NCBI GenBank assembly: GCA_030386875.1
Contig: CM059559.1
Coordinates: forward strand, 69,764,392 to 69,828,391
Length of the DNA: 64,000 bases
Direction of reading: 5' to 3'
From: Morinoia aosen
Lineage: Eukaryota; Arthropoda; Malacostraca; Amphipoda; Talitridae
The notes under the pieces are model-generated. The model saw nothing but the letters and a program-made list of their open reading frames with translations. It made no database searches and was not told the origin of the DNA. Below are positions 33,124 through 44,575 of this stretch, one piece after another. How positions within the stretch are numbered: position 1 is the first letter of the stretch; each line of letters opens with the position of its first letter. The position numbers and the translations under genes were made by a program.

Positions 33124-34758
33124 TCACATTGAATGTGTGTCAGATGAGACCATTCCTAACTTCATTCTTAGTCTGGAGAACTTTTCTATGGGCAGGTTCT
33201 TGGTGAAAATGTCGGCGAGCATTTCATCTGTAGGGCAATACACTACGTCTATATCTTTGTTACTTACAAGATCCCGTACATAGTGAAACTTAATATCGAT
33301 GTGCTTGCTCCTTCCATGATATTTGGGATGGTTGGCAAGACAGATGGCTGACTGGTTGTTTTCGTTTATAACCATTGGTTCCAAAGTACCAAAATTTATA
33401 TCATTGAGTAAGTGCTTCAACCAGACAGCCTCTTGAGCCGTACCGGCAAGAGCAACGTATTCAGCTTCAGCAGTTGAGAGGGCTACACAAGTTTGTTTGT
33501 TAAATCTCCACGTAATACCCGAATTACTGAGGGTGAAACAGTAACCAGAGGTAGACTTGCGGTCATTTTTATCACCAGCCCAGTCAGCATCTGAATAACC
33601 AATGCAAGTATCAGAACATTTGCTATACAAGATACCTAGTTTAGAGGTGCCTCTCAGGTACCTGAATATTCTCTTAACAAACATCCAATGCTGTTCAAGA
33701 GGTTTGGAGCTGTATTTAGCAACATTATACACTACGAATGCAATGTCAGGTCGAGTTCTGGTTGACAAATGCAAAAGGCTACCTACAGCACTTTGACAAG
33801 TAGCAGGGTCAAATTCGACATCATTTGGGGAGCATATCGGATTTACATTTACATCAGCGGGAGTTGCAACAGGTTTACAATTATCAAAGCCAAATTTTGA
33901 CAACAGAGCCTCAGTATAAGCAGTTTGATTTAAGAACACATTGTTTTTAGATTGTACAACACTTACACCTAGTAAGTAACTCAGCACACCAAGGTCCTTC
34001 ATCTGGTATTGGGTAGAAAGACTCATCTTTATTTGATTTATTTCGTCACCAGACTCAGAAGCAATTATTAGTTCGTCTACATACACCGCCACATTACACA
34101 GCTTCTCATCTTGAAAACGAGTGTATATACAAGCATCACTCTTAGGTTGTACAAAACCCAATTTCTTCAAATAGCTATCTAGTGTAGTATTCCAACACTT
34201 AGGAGCTTGTTTTAGTCCGTAGAGCAATTTTTGTAGTTTACACACCAAATTTTCTTTGCCTTTGACAATAAAACCGTCAGGTTGAACCAGGTAGAGTTCT
34301 TCAAACAGTCCTCCGTTAAGGAAGGCTGTTGTAACGTCCATATGATGGACTTTCATTTTATATATGGCAGCTTAAGCTAGTATTGTCCTGACAGACTCAA
34401 ATCGAACCACGGGACTGAATGTCTCGTCGTAATCAGTGCCATATTTTTGTGAGTAGCCCTGAGCCACAAGGCGAGCTTTGTATGAGCAAATGCTTCTGTC
34501 AGGTCCGGTTTTTCTTTTAAAGATCCACTTTGATTTAATAGGTTTTTTGTCATTAGGACACTCTACAAGAGACCATACTTTGTTTTGATTTATAGACTCC
34601 ATCTCATTCTCCATAGCTGTCTCCCATAGTTTTGCTTCTGGTCCAATGAGTGCTTCTTGAACACAAGATGGTATATCAAGCTCATTTTTCAATAAATACA
34701 CCCATTCACCAAACCTATCAGGAGCCCGTCGATACCTGGCTGATTGTCTAGGCTCCAC
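33124..34758 (-). pseudogene. pol: Copia reverse transcriptase and RNase H
   Basis: 34372-34758 has the start of a copia RT (WIFKRKTG, YKARLVAQGYSQ, GTDYDETFSPVV). 33124-34356 has VHHMDVTTAFLNG, LYGLKQAPKCWN, AVYVDELIIAS (the YVDD-type box), then RNase H (GYSDADWAGDKNDRKSTSGY, ALSTAEAEYVAL) and the terminal part DIFTKNLP. It is part of a broken fossil. Confidence 0.8.
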
Positions 34759-34779
34759 TCCCTCAATCCCAGCCTCTAA

Positions 34780-35660
34780 CTATCTATGCTCCACCCCTTC
34801 CTCAGAGTCTTCTGGTTCTGGTTCCTGAGGAAGAAGAGTAAAATTACCATCATTTACTTCTGAAGGCTCCTTCTCAATTGGCATCTGCTGAGATTCATTG
34901 AACATAACGTCTCTACTCAAAAATATCCTTCTGCTGCTTATGTCATACAGACGATATCCCTTGGATCCACTCCATATCCTACAAGAACACACGGTTCAGA
35001 TTTTGAATCAAGTTTTTCCCTCTCATCTTTGGGGACATGAGCGTACGCACTGCAGCCAAAGGTTCTGAGGTGCTGTACATTGGGCTTGTGTCCATTAAGG
35101 GCTTGATAAGGAGTCATATCATTCAATGCACTAGCAGGGCTCCTATTTTTTGACATACACGGCAGTTGATATAGCTTCACCCCAGAATAATTTTGGTAAA
35201 TTTGAACCAGACAGCATAGCTCTGACAGAGTCAAGGAGAGTTCTATTCATTCTTTCTGCAACTCCATTTTGTTCAGGTGTCTTAGGCACAGTTTTTTCAT
35301 GGATAATTCCTTCCCTTTTTAGGAATTGTTCAAACTCATTAGAGATGTATTCCCCACCGTTATCGGAGCGCAGAATTTTAATTTTGTGATCATAGGGATT
35401 TTCTACCAGAGATTTGAACTCCTGAAACACTTTAAAAACATCACTCTTATGTTTGATAATGTACACCCAAGTATATCTGGAGTGGTCATCTATGAAGGTT
35501 ACAAAATATCCTCCACTTCCAAGCGATATGGGATTACGCTTGCCACACACACCACTGTGAATTAGTTCTAAGGGTCGGCATTCCCTTTTGTGATTTGTTT
35601 TGGGGAACGGAAGCCTGTGATTTTTACCATCACAACAGTTTTCACAAAAAATGTTGTCTC
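34780..35660 (-). pseudogene. Copia integrase region
   Basis: FVTFIDDHSRYTWVYI (first Asp), ILRSDNGGEY (second Asp), TPEQNGVAERMNRTLL (Glu), and SAYAHVPKDEREKLD with GYGVDP of the C-terminal part. The zinc-binding CENCCDGKNHRLPF lies at the boundary with the inserted MULE sequence. It is part of a broken fossil. Confidence 0.75.
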
Positions 35661-35667
35661 CACTCAC

Positions 35668-37160
35668 AGAAAAGAAAGAAAAAAAAGAAAAACATTTTAT
35701 TTCCAATAGAGATAGTACAAAATTCCTATCATTGGTTTTTAAAATATCTTAAAGTTAATCATGTGATACACACACATGAGTATTGTAATACTCATGTCAC
35801 TAGTCGAAAATAAATGATTGAGGGCAATGTTCTCCTAATCTTGCTTAATCTACATTTGATAATACATGTAATGATAATTATAACGTGCTCCCTAGTTAAT
35901 CTACATTTGATGATTCATGTAATGATAATTATAAGAGACAACACAATTTCATAGACGATGCATTTTGATAATGGGTTTAGAACACTTTTTACAATTTACA
36001 CATACATGATATGAAACTTCGCAATTCTTGGCGCCAGGAAACAATATTAGAGATGTTTGTTTCGGAAGATGCTCAAAAAATGCCATTTTTAAGAAAGCAC
36101 GAAAAAAATTAATATACACATTTAAAGGCATGAGGACCACGAAAATTACAGGATTTGTATTTCTAATTAAACAATTTTAACATAACGGTCATTAATTGAT
36201 CAGCATTTTATTTAAATATAAATGGATGATCACACAACTAATGTATAATTTTAGACGTGAATGCTTCACAATAATAAAGAGATGACGAGTTAGGTAATGT
36301 TACAAGTTGAGAGTGAACAGAAAAAAACATCATCTCTGGTTAAAATGCCAGTTGAGAGTTTAGTACACACATATGTGCATATATGCATGTAAATGTATAC
36401 AGATATACATGCACATACATACCTACGCACATACATACACCTAACACGCAAACGTACACAAATACTTTTCCATGCATCGAGGCAATCACAATATATGCAC
36501 GTTCTATAAAAATGCTGTGCGATTTTCTGAAATATAGGATAATGAGCAAAGAAAATTCGTGACAACTCTTTCAGTATGTGTTGCTGCTTACAATTTTTAA
36601 TGAAATATTGTAACGATGTTTTAATAAATATTGTTTCGAAAGGATCATTGGTTGATAAGCGTCTTATTTATCAAATGTCGGTGATCGCGCAACAGATATA
36701 TTTGTATATATACATATATATATATTATAAATGCTGTACAATAATCAAGTGAAATGAATTATTACGTAGTGACACACTCACCTAGCTACGTACGCATAGC
36801 TTGCACAAGTACACATGTACATAAGGAAGCATGTACGCAAATATCAGCGTAAACTAATCAGTATAAACTAGCATTCCAATCGAGGGAATCGGAGAAAATA
36901 TCATTTATTATGGCATGAATTTAATAAAATTTTCGTACTAAAAAAATAGGCACAAAACTGTCTACCTCAGTCAGACACATGAAAACGATTTTTCTACAAC
37001 GGTTCCCAAGTACAGAATATTTCCAGAAGCACGCGAGGCTTAGGTGCAGTTGTTATAATATACTCTAGAGCGTAAGAGGTGATATGATAATTTGCACTAC
37101 ACTAGCCTATCAAGAGCATTTTTGGACGTGACGAAAAAAGAAACGTGAATGTCCTATAAG
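35668..37160 (+). mobile_element. MULE/Phantom-like element, copy C (spacer fragment)
   Basis: Reverse-orientation match to copy A from about 2620 to 1140: ACACACATGAGTATTG at 35771, the microsatellite at 36365-36475, and CACGCGAGGCTTAGGTGCAG at 37031. No coding is included. It lies inside the copia element between its integrase and pre-integrase parts. Confidence 0.75.
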
Positions 37161-37590
37161 GTTGTCATATTAGGAAAAAAATAACATTATCTTTGAAATA
37201 TGGTGCAAAATGCCTGCAATTGATAAATATACATAGGTACCACATTTTACATGTACAAGACATTTAAGCTTTGGATTGCCTTACAATAATAAAATGAAAT
37301 CATGTGTTGGGTAGTGTTAGAATGAAAAAAGTCTGGTATTTATAGTTTATATACCAGCTGCTAGTTCAGTGCACACAGGTGTATTGTGCACACATGCACA
37401 CCCATATACGTACACACATATACATGTAAGCATGCTTGCAAATCCCAGCGTATAGGCGATCAAATCATAATACCTACGCACACTTCAAGACTGTTGTATG
37501 ATGTCTTGAATTATAAAGAAAATGAGCAAGGGAGAGTATAAAGCAATGGAGATACCAGGCAAAGTGAGATTCGTCAATACGTTTTTAGTA
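37161..37590 (+). repeat. Diverged second MULE spacer piece
   Basis: 37260-37560 repeats, with more divergence, the order seen in copy C: an ACAATAATAAAATG stretch, GTGCACACA near a GTACACACATA microsatellite, then GTATGATGTCTTGAATTATAAAGAAAATGAGCAAG compared with the equivalent phrase near 36520. It is a separate, older fragment of the same family in the same orientation. Confidence 0.5.
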
Positions 37591-37599
37591 TGTTCTGTA

Positions 37600-38265
37600 A
37601 CTAAGAATTATCGTTGAGACGATAGATGACGAATTATTTTGGCTTTAAATTCTCTCGGTCTTTGAGGGATTTTAATACTCAGGTGAAGTTTGTTCCACAG
37701 TAGGGCACCTGATATTGACAGAGTCTTCTGCCCTATGTGAGATGAACGATAGTTGACTAAGACATTATTGTTTCTGTTCGGCTTTTGGTTGGTTACAGTG
37801 GGTGGATGGAAACGCACTATCTCAGCATTGCTCTGAGGAAGATAAAACGAGGAGAATACGTATTGGGCCCTCTGCATGAGGAGCCTTTCTTGAATAGGAA
37901 TCCAGCCGAGTTTATTAAGGAGAGGGGTTACGTGATCGCTTCTTTTGAAATTACCGTTGCATACCACCTTGGCTGCGAAGTTTACGCATTTTTGTAAATC
38001 CCTTTGAAGGTATTGAGGTAAGTCTCCCCATCCTAGACTGCAGTAGTCAATGCGCGATAAAACAAGGGATTGAATAGCTAATAATCTGGATTTTTCGTCT
38101 AGCATACTTTTTATACGATGAAAAAACATTCAAGTTCCATAGATTTTGTTGCAAGTAGTCTCAACTTGAGATTTGAAGGACATGTTGCTATCGAACCAGA
38201 TACCTAGGTTTTTAACTTTTTCTGATGCATTAATTTCATCATTTCCAACTGTGAGAGTAAGATCT
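37600..38265 (-). mobile_element. LINE 3' fragment (family b) inside the copia element
   Basis: The frame 37608-38129 encodes the C-terminal end of a LINE ORF2 (FFHRIKSMLDEKSRLLAIQSL, RIDYCSLGWGDLPQY). With the upstream stretch to 38265 (NLGIWFDSNMSFKSQVET) it matches 47730-48421. It is 5'-truncated, as usual for LINEs, with one in-frame stop just before the MFFHRIK segment. The boundary with the copia sequence is near 38262. Confidence 0.7.
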
Positions 38266-38935
38266 GAAGTTTTTTTAACACAGAACAATCAAAACCATTA
38301 ACAAGATCCGTAGTTGCTAATTTCTTAAGATTATTAAATCCTAGATGACAGAATCGTTTATGCCACAGAATTTCATCAGAGGAAACGTTCATGCCTTTAG
38401 CAGCAGAATTAAGGGTGCAATTAAGTTTATACAATTTTCCTACTTTACTGCCTAAGGCAATTAGTTTGTGGTCTTTATTTACAATCTTACATGAGCTTTC
38501 GTCAAATTAAACTAAGTTTCCACTTTCGGAATCTGAGGCACAGAAAGTAAATTGTAGGCTAAGCCGGGTACATACAAAACATTCTTAACAACTCAGGTAT
38601 CTACTAGAACTTTAGGCAACAACACCATAACTTCAACATCACCTACACCAACACCTTGTTAGTTTCTACCATCACCAACTTCAATGTTAATTGGACTAGA
38701 TAGCTCATTCATACAGGAAAAAATCACTCCTATTATTACACATGTGTGATGTTGCTCCGGAATCTATTACCCTACAATTATTGATTTTTATCACAGACAA
38801 TGCACTGATATAATTGGTTTTACCTGCTCCAAAATTTTTTTGGTCTTCTGTGTGGTTCCCATCTGCTTTCTTCAATTTTTCTTGATAGATCCAGCACTTT
38901 GCGCGTAGGTGTCCCATTTTTCGCATTCGAAGCAT
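38204..38935 (-). pseudogene. Copia protease and pre-integrase region
   Basis: 38705-38935 has RVIDSGATSHMCN, the copia-type aspartic protease active site. 38204-38434 has ILWHKRFCHLGFNNLKKL, the gag-pre-integrase HLG motif; the right-hand end of the composite insertion abuts it. It is part of a broken fossil. Confidence 0.7.
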
Positions 38936-39579
38936 CTTGAGTTTTTCAATTTGTATGTTACAAGGGATTTTTCACTGAAGTCTGAAGCCCTTTGGTTTTT
39001 CAGTTTTCCTTCTTCATTCAGAAGGCTCTCTGTCACAATATCCCATGACGGTAGTTTTTCGTGACCTTCCAGTGCAGTCAAGAGTGTGGAGAAGTGATCG
39101 GGAAGTGACGACAGCATGATTATTACACGATTTTCTTCATCAACAGCGTCATCAATCACACTCAAGGACTCAAATATTTCGACAAATGTTTTGAGATGAT
39201 TTTGTAAGTCTTGGTCTTCTTTTAGTTTCATGTTGTAGAGTATTTTGCGTAGTCTGAACTTGTTAGACCAAGTTTTTTTTTGGAATGTATCTTCAATTTT
39301 GTACCACAGTTGCACAGGGTCAGTAGGATCATCCAATAAATACAGTTGACTCGTTTCGACACCAAGCACAATTGTTGCAAGTGCACTGTCACGTCTTTCT
39401 TCAAATTTCCTTCGAGCAGTCTCGTCCGTAGTCTGTGGCATGGTTTCCGTTCCTCGAACCAAGTTCCACAACTTTTCTTTCAATAAGATCATCTTCATTT
39501 GCAGCTTCCACGTAGGATAGCTTTTATCATTAAGAGCTGTGAGGCAGTTCTTAGCACTTTCACTCACGGAGACTGCCAT
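38872..39579 (-). pseudogene. gag: Copia gag
   Basis: A 235-residue frame of the UBN2/copia gag type: YPTWKLQMKMILLKEKLW, LYLLDDPTDPVQLWYKIED, LQNHLKTFVEIFESL, IMLSSLPDHFSTL, and a Cys-containing tail near the usual zinc-knuckle position. It starts about 150 bases after the 5' LTR. Confidence 0.75.
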
Positions 39580-39729
39580 GTATCTTTCTCTTTCACTGTT
39601 TCTGTCTCACACAGTATTAACATATCACCAACGTCTCTGTTCTCGCTGTCCCGGGCTGTTTTTCGCTTCGGGACTCAGGATAACCTCACTTGAAATTGTT
39701 TCTTCAGAAGGTTGTCTGGGCCCATAACC

Positions 39730-39996
39730 TATTAAGGTTAGGGTAAGTAAAGCGAGACACTTGGGATTTTTTATTGTCAGTAACACACAGCAGGACAAAG
39801 TAAGTTTACATCACGAAGGTAAGCGGTGGAGTGGGCTCCAGCCAAGCCTGAGAACCATGAGCTCAGTTCCATGAGAACCATGAGCTCAGTTCTCAACGTA
39901 GAGTACTGTTTAAACACATTCTAACACAAGAGCACTGTAACATTATCAGTATAAATACACATATACATTCAAGGTGCTACGATAAAGGTTTCAACA
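39730..39996 (-). repeat. Copia 5' LTR
   Basis: 267 bases beginning TGTTGAAACC in element orientation and followed by the primer-binding site at 39715-39729. Confidence 0.8.
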
Positions 39997-40196
39997 GTTT
40001 CAACGCTGAAGCAAGTGTACTTGCAGCACAGGCTGTGCAGTTGGTACCGGGTGAGAACACCCGGCAACTGGGAAGGAGCGATTATAGTGCTCCGAGAGGA
40101 GGGACGGTTTGCCCTCTGAGCAGTCGTACCCGTTAGCCCGGCCGGCTTGGAGGAGGGACGACTGGCAGGAAGGTGAGTTTTCCTGCTGTAACCACA
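39997..40196 (+). repeat. 3' LTR of the Gypsy-like element, second part
   Basis: Begins with the second copy of the copia target duplication GTTTC and continues AACGCTGAAGCAAGTG, matching 27830-28030. It ends ACCACA at 40196, followed by the Gypsy target duplication GTTCA. Confidence 0.8.
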
Positions 40197-40256
40197 GTTC
40201 ATTAACTTCATTCACATGTAAGTTTCTAAATAATGCACTAATCGAGTTCAAAATAC

Positions 40257-42395
40257 TCTTGAAAGAAAGAATGGAACTTTCTTAAGAGAAACTCGTAAAT
40301 GCCAAAGCTCTTAAGCATTCACAGACAACAGCAGGCGAAGTTCCCATAACTTCTCGATGGGAGGCAGATTTTTTCGGAGTGCCCCATTTTGTCTCGAACC
40401 TAATTTCTAAACTATCGCACTTAAAAACTTCAATTTAGATTCAATTTGTTGAGAAAATCATTCTCCACGCTAACATGTGTGACAAAACTCTCATACGCTT
40501 CCTGGGGGGACAGGAAGCGCAGTTCCCGTTGCACCTTGATGGGAGGTGGACTTTTTCGATGAGCCTCATTTTGTCTCGAAGCTGATTTCTAAACAACAGC
40601 ACCTAAAAACTTCGGTCAATGTGAAGCGTGATGGGATCAAAGGAAATGGAATTGTATTTCCAAGAATCACTAAAGGAACCCATTTAAGAACGTTTTACAT
40701 GAATGACATTCTGCTCGCTGATGCGTTTTTTTAATTATTCAGCTTTGAATTCATACGTAAAATTGCTTCCCCGCGCAAAATGTGGAACACAGATTACGAC
40801 CAGGTTGGGTCGGGAAAGGCAAAGTTCGGATCATGAGGTGTTAATGTTTTCGCCAGAACTTCGTAAAAATGAAAAAAAGATAGAAATTGTTAATAAAATA
40901 ATTAGAAATATTGTTATCAGTTGATAACACAAGAAAGTTAACGTACTATTTCTCGTAATTGGTGCTTCTGGCGTTTTTTTAGTCGTCATTATTACGTCGT
41001 CACCTCTACAGTCAGCTCATAGATGGTGCCACTTGGTACCGTCACCTTTACAGTCAGCTCATAGATGGCGTCACTTGGTACCGTCACCTTAACAGTGAGC
41101 TCATAGATGGCGCCACTTGGTACGGCTGCCGCAATCATGAAGCAGATGTAAACACAATTGTTAACATGACCTTTATGGGCTGCTTTCAACCTTTATTTAT
41201 AATTTTCACTAGAAGAACTGTGGCTTCCCCTCACGACCCAACCTCTTTACGTTTGTAATAGGGGGTTAGCTTCCGTTATTAATATAATTCCGCTTGGCGC
41301 GCCCCCTTCCTTGGCACGCGAAAGCCAAGTTCAAAGTTTAATAATTCTAAAATAACGCATCAGCGAGCAGAATGTCTTTCGTGTAAAACGTTCTTAAATG
41401 GGTTCCTTTAGTGATTCTTGGGAATAAAATTCCCATTTCCTTTGATCCCATCACGCTTTACTATGACCAAAACTTCAAATTAGTTCCAATTTGTTGAGAA
41501 AATCATTTGCCACGCTAACATGTATGACAAAACTCTCCTACACTTCCTGGGGGGACAGGAAGCGCAGTTCCTGATGCCCCTTGATAGGAGTCGGATTTTT
41601 TCGATTAGCCTCATTTTGTCTCGAAGCTAATTTCTGAACTATAGCACCCAAAAACTTCAAATTAGTTTCAATTTCAACATCAAGTCAATCTACATGCTAA
41701 AATATACGATAAAACTCTCTTTCGCTTTTTGGGAAAACAGGGAGCGAAGTTTCCCTAACCCCTAAATGGTAGGTCGATTTTCTCGTTAGGTCGCAGTTTG
41801 TTCAACAACTAATTTCTAAACAATTGTACTTACATGAAATGTCGAAATTCTTCAAACAAGTGACATTAGTGTTATCAAAATTAGGAATGAGGAACAAACA
41901 CGCACGGATGAAATCATACGTCAAGTAAAGGTATTACATGTGTGACAAATGGTTTTCTTCGATGATTTCCTTCTTATGCCGGCAAACACTAAAATTTAAT
42001 CCGTGCATGTTTGTTCCTCATTCCTCATTTTGATTACACTTATATCACTTGGTTGAAGAATTTCGACATTCCATGTAAGTGAAATTGTTTAGAAATTAGT
42101 CGTTGAACAAACTGCGATTTTACGAGAAAATCGACCTACCGTTGAGGGGTTAGGGGAACTTCGCTCCCTGTCCTCCCAAAAAGCAAAGGAGAGTTTGTCG
42201 GACATTTTAGCACGTAGAATGACTTGATGTTGAAATTGAAACTAATTTGAAGTTTTCAGGTGATATAGTTCAGAAATTGGCTTCGAGACAAAATCAGGCT
42301 GATAGAAAAAAATCCGCCTCCTATCAAGGGGCAACGGGAACTGCGCCTCCTGTCCCCCCAGGAAGCGTATGAGAGTTTTGTCATAATGTTTTCGT
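40257..42395. repeat. Foldback/palindromic repeat built from modules of about 175 bp
   Basis: Two sets of inverted arms. 40600-40735 pairs with 41355-41470 (AACGTTTTACATGAATGACATTC and its reverse). About 41500-41925 pairs with 41995-42395, around a loop of about 70 bases. The arms are made of tandem modules containing CTTCCTGGGGGGACAGGAAGCGCAG and TAATTTCTAAACTATNGCAC; spacing between GATTTTTTC landmarks is 172-180 bases. No protein was recognised. It could be a foldback DNA transposon or a satellite-derived palindrome. Confidence 0.65.
41003..41128 (+). repeat. 42-bp tandem repeat, three units
   Basis: CAGTCAGCTCATAGATGG(C/T)G(C/T)CACTTGGTACCGTCA-type units at 41003, 41045 and 41087, located between the first pair of inverted arms of the foldback region. 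Confidence 0.9.
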
Positions 42396-42667
42396 ATCAG
42401 CTCTTAACGAATGCGCACCTTTTACTACGAAGAAAGTTAAGCCAAGAATTTCTAAATGGATAACAGATGAGATATAACAGTTGAGCTGAGCTAAAAGAAA
42501 TTTTCAGCGTGAGTACAAACTGAATAAATCAGACAGTACGCGTCGAAAATTATATAAAGATCCTGAGAAGATCCTACGAAGAAAAGTTAAGGAAGCGAAA
42601 CGGGACTACTTCCTCAAAGAACTCTTGGCAGCAAAACAAAACCGAAAAAGAGCTTTGGAAATCATTA

Positions 42668-43900
42668 GGGTGCGTTCACACTACGAGCGGAGCGAGCGGA
42701 GCTGAGCGGCGAGGAGCGGAGCGGCAATAATGTTTGTACAGGTTTGAATGCAGAAACGCTTGGCTGTTCACACGACAAGCGGAGCGGAGCGGCACGCTCG
42801 GGAAATTCGTTGGGATTTTTTGACGCTAGCGGCGAGCGTTTCTCCTCGGCTCCGCCTTTGGATCGTCATATCTTACAGGGGTAGAATTGTCGTTTGAGTT
42901 AAAAAAATCTAGTATATAACTAGTTATTTGTACAACTAATCATACAACAATTATAACTGATAGTGTAACATGTAATATTTTAGTGTAATTTCACCCATTT
43001 GGGTTTATTAATCATTTATTTCTATTTTCTTCTACTTTCTCTGATAAGTTACTTTATTAATGCTTCAGTTTAAGGAATTTATTTTGCTTTTCTCGTGATG
43101 TAGTTTCATCTTTCTTGTGATGCTGTGTATTTTATTTTATGATCTTGATTAAAGTATAATTATGTACGATTTTTTAATAAAGTTTTCATTTTTTCCGTAA
43201 AATGGGAGAAAAAGAAGGCCGTATGATGATGATGAGGACTCAATGAGTGTCAAATACACAATAAGTTGCAAAATTTTATGAGCTTGGGTGATTTTTTCCA
43301 GACTAACGGAAAGCACATCAGTATTTCGAAAACTATTTGGTCAGGACAAGTCAATATTTGTCAGTATTTTTCACTTAGGTTTCTCTGGCACAACCCTGAA
43401 TTTCTGAAGGGAATTACTTTACGTTCACTCACGTTTAAGTCACCACAAGACTTTTTTTGTTCGTACTGGCCTACGAAAACCTGTAGTAATATAAGTGATA
43501 CAGCCTATATGGAAAGACTTTAATTTTGCTTAAACTACTTTGCTTCACATGTATCCTCAATAAAAATTTGCGTATTGCTAAACAGCAAATTTATCTAATC
43601 TCGTTGGAAATTTTTCTTTCTATAAGGGATTGTAGTACATCATAAGTTGCCGGCTTCATTCGTAAATACTCGTAGAATTGTGATTCATCTCTCCTCAGTG
43701 CTTCGAAGAGATAGTGGTATTCTCCATAGCGATCTCTCCTCATGTTGATGGGATGGATCCAGTGTTTCCGTTTTGCCGTCGAGCAACAGTAGCGCATTCA
43801 CGGAACGCTCCATAGCGACTGATGCTTGTGTAGGTCGCTCTGCTCAGCTCACATGTGAACACACGCGCCGCGCCGCTCCGCTCGTAGTGTGCACGCACCC
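42668..43900 (-). mobile_element. PIF/Harbinger DNA transposon, internally deleted
   Basis: Inverted termini GGGTGCGTTCACACTACGAG at the left and the reverse complement with one mismatch at the right, flanked by TTA (42665-42667 and 43901-43903), the usual 3-bp Harbinger target. The only coding is an N-terminal scrap of a HARBI1-like nuclease (43591-43797). It is therefore a deletion derivative of 1233 bases. It sits inside LINE b. Confidence 0.85.
43591..43797 (-). pseudogene. HARBI1-like nuclease, N-terminal fragment
   Basis: 68 residues including HWIHPINMRRDRYGEYHYLF and LRRDESQFYEYLRMKPATYD, which match the conserved start of Harbinger DDE nucleases (a W-hydrophobic-HP box, then FHxLxxxLRxDxxxFxxYxRM). 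The catalytic core is absent, so the protein cannot cut DNA. The start Met is the only one in the fragment. Confidence 0.7.
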
Positions 43901-44575
43901 TTAGAGAAGTTGCTCAGTCTAAAAATTTGGAGTGCAAAAGCACTTATGACAACCCCTCAAAAATGGCGAATGACTATAACACTTTCTTCTCAAAAGTTGG
44001 CGAAGATGTTTTCAATGAAGTATCCAGGACAGTTTCAGACACATCGACAGGGGCAAATCTTAGCGATCATCCCCAAATAGTAGAAACAAATGGAGACCAA
44101 AGCCGGTTAGCGTCATAGAGATACGAAAAATCTTATACTCACTAAAGAATACTAAAGCGACTGGACATTATGGCATAAGCCTCCAACATATAAAAGACAG
44201 CTTCCCTGTCACAGCACCCCTCATTCATATGATAATAAATACATCTATAGCCACAAACAAGTTTCCCGACCAATGGAAACTATCCATTATTAAGCAATTA
44301 CATAAATCTGGTGATATCGACATAGCGTCAAACTACAGACCAATCAGTCTCCTGCCTGTTATGTCCAAAATATTAGAAAAAGTAATAACAAACAGCTCTC
44401 GTTTTACATAGATGAGTCACATCTACTGCATCACAATCAATATGCTAACAGAAGGAATACCAGTACTCAGGACGCCCTGTTAAACATAACAGAAAAAATT
44501 TACAATGATATTGATCAAAAAAATTAACTCTCTTGCTATTGCTTGATCTCTCCAAAGCTTTCGACAGTTAAACAA

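Larger units (their letters stand above)
32870..39996 (-). mobile_element. Ty1/Copia LTR retrotransposon nested in a Gypsy LTR
   Basis: Both LTRs are present (39730-39996 upstream, 32870-33116 downstream in its own orientation), flanked by a perfect 5-bp duplication GTTTC. After the 5' LTR is GGTTATGGGCCCAGAC, the copia-type primer site for the initiator Met tRNA; before the 3' LTR is a purine tract GAGAAGGAG. Coding order gag, protease, integrase, RT, RNase H is the Copia order. It is broken: it contains one large composite insertion (about 35668-38265) and a few further breaks. The two LTRs are very similar apart from one 20-base length difference, so it is younger than the Gypsy-like element. 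Confidence 0.85.
26718..40196 (+). mobile_element. Gypsy-like LTR retrotransposon, nested host of a copia element
   Basis: Full-span fossil with both LTRs and a perfect 5-bp target duplication GTTCA (26713-26717 and 40197-40201). Own parts in order: 5' LTR, gag with two zinc knuckles, retropepsin, reverse transcriptase, RNase H, integrase, 3' LTR. The order PR-RT-RH-IN fits Ty3/Gypsy; the clade is not identified. Four later insertions lie within its span: a miniature DNA transposon (26844-27726) with a SINE in it, a second SINE (29545-29832), and a copia element (32870-39996). The coding region is broken, with several breaks. The LTR halves differ at roughly 15 sites over 190 bases by eye, so it is fairly old. 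Confidence 0.8.
42400..44575 (+). mobile_element. LINE b, 5' part (endonuclease end and RT start), interrupted
   Basis: Plus-strand LINE ORF2 remnant. 42400-42667 translates as a Lys/Arg-rich linker (RRKLYKDPEKI, EAKRDYFLKELL). After the Harbinger insertion, 43904-44575 has YNTFFSKVGEDVFNEV, FPDQWKLSIIKQLHKSGD, NYRPISLLPVMSKILEKVI and LLLLDLSKAFDS, the early RT motifs of APE-type LINEs. It has stops and frame changes. It continues at 47318 after LINE a. Probably CR1/Jockey/I-like; the exact clade is not decided. Confidence 0.7.

Noticed and set aside
43266-43523. 85-residue plus-strand frame inside the Harbinger derivative
   Set aside because: No similarity to the Myb-like or nuclease proteins of the family, and the opposite strand carries the real remnant.
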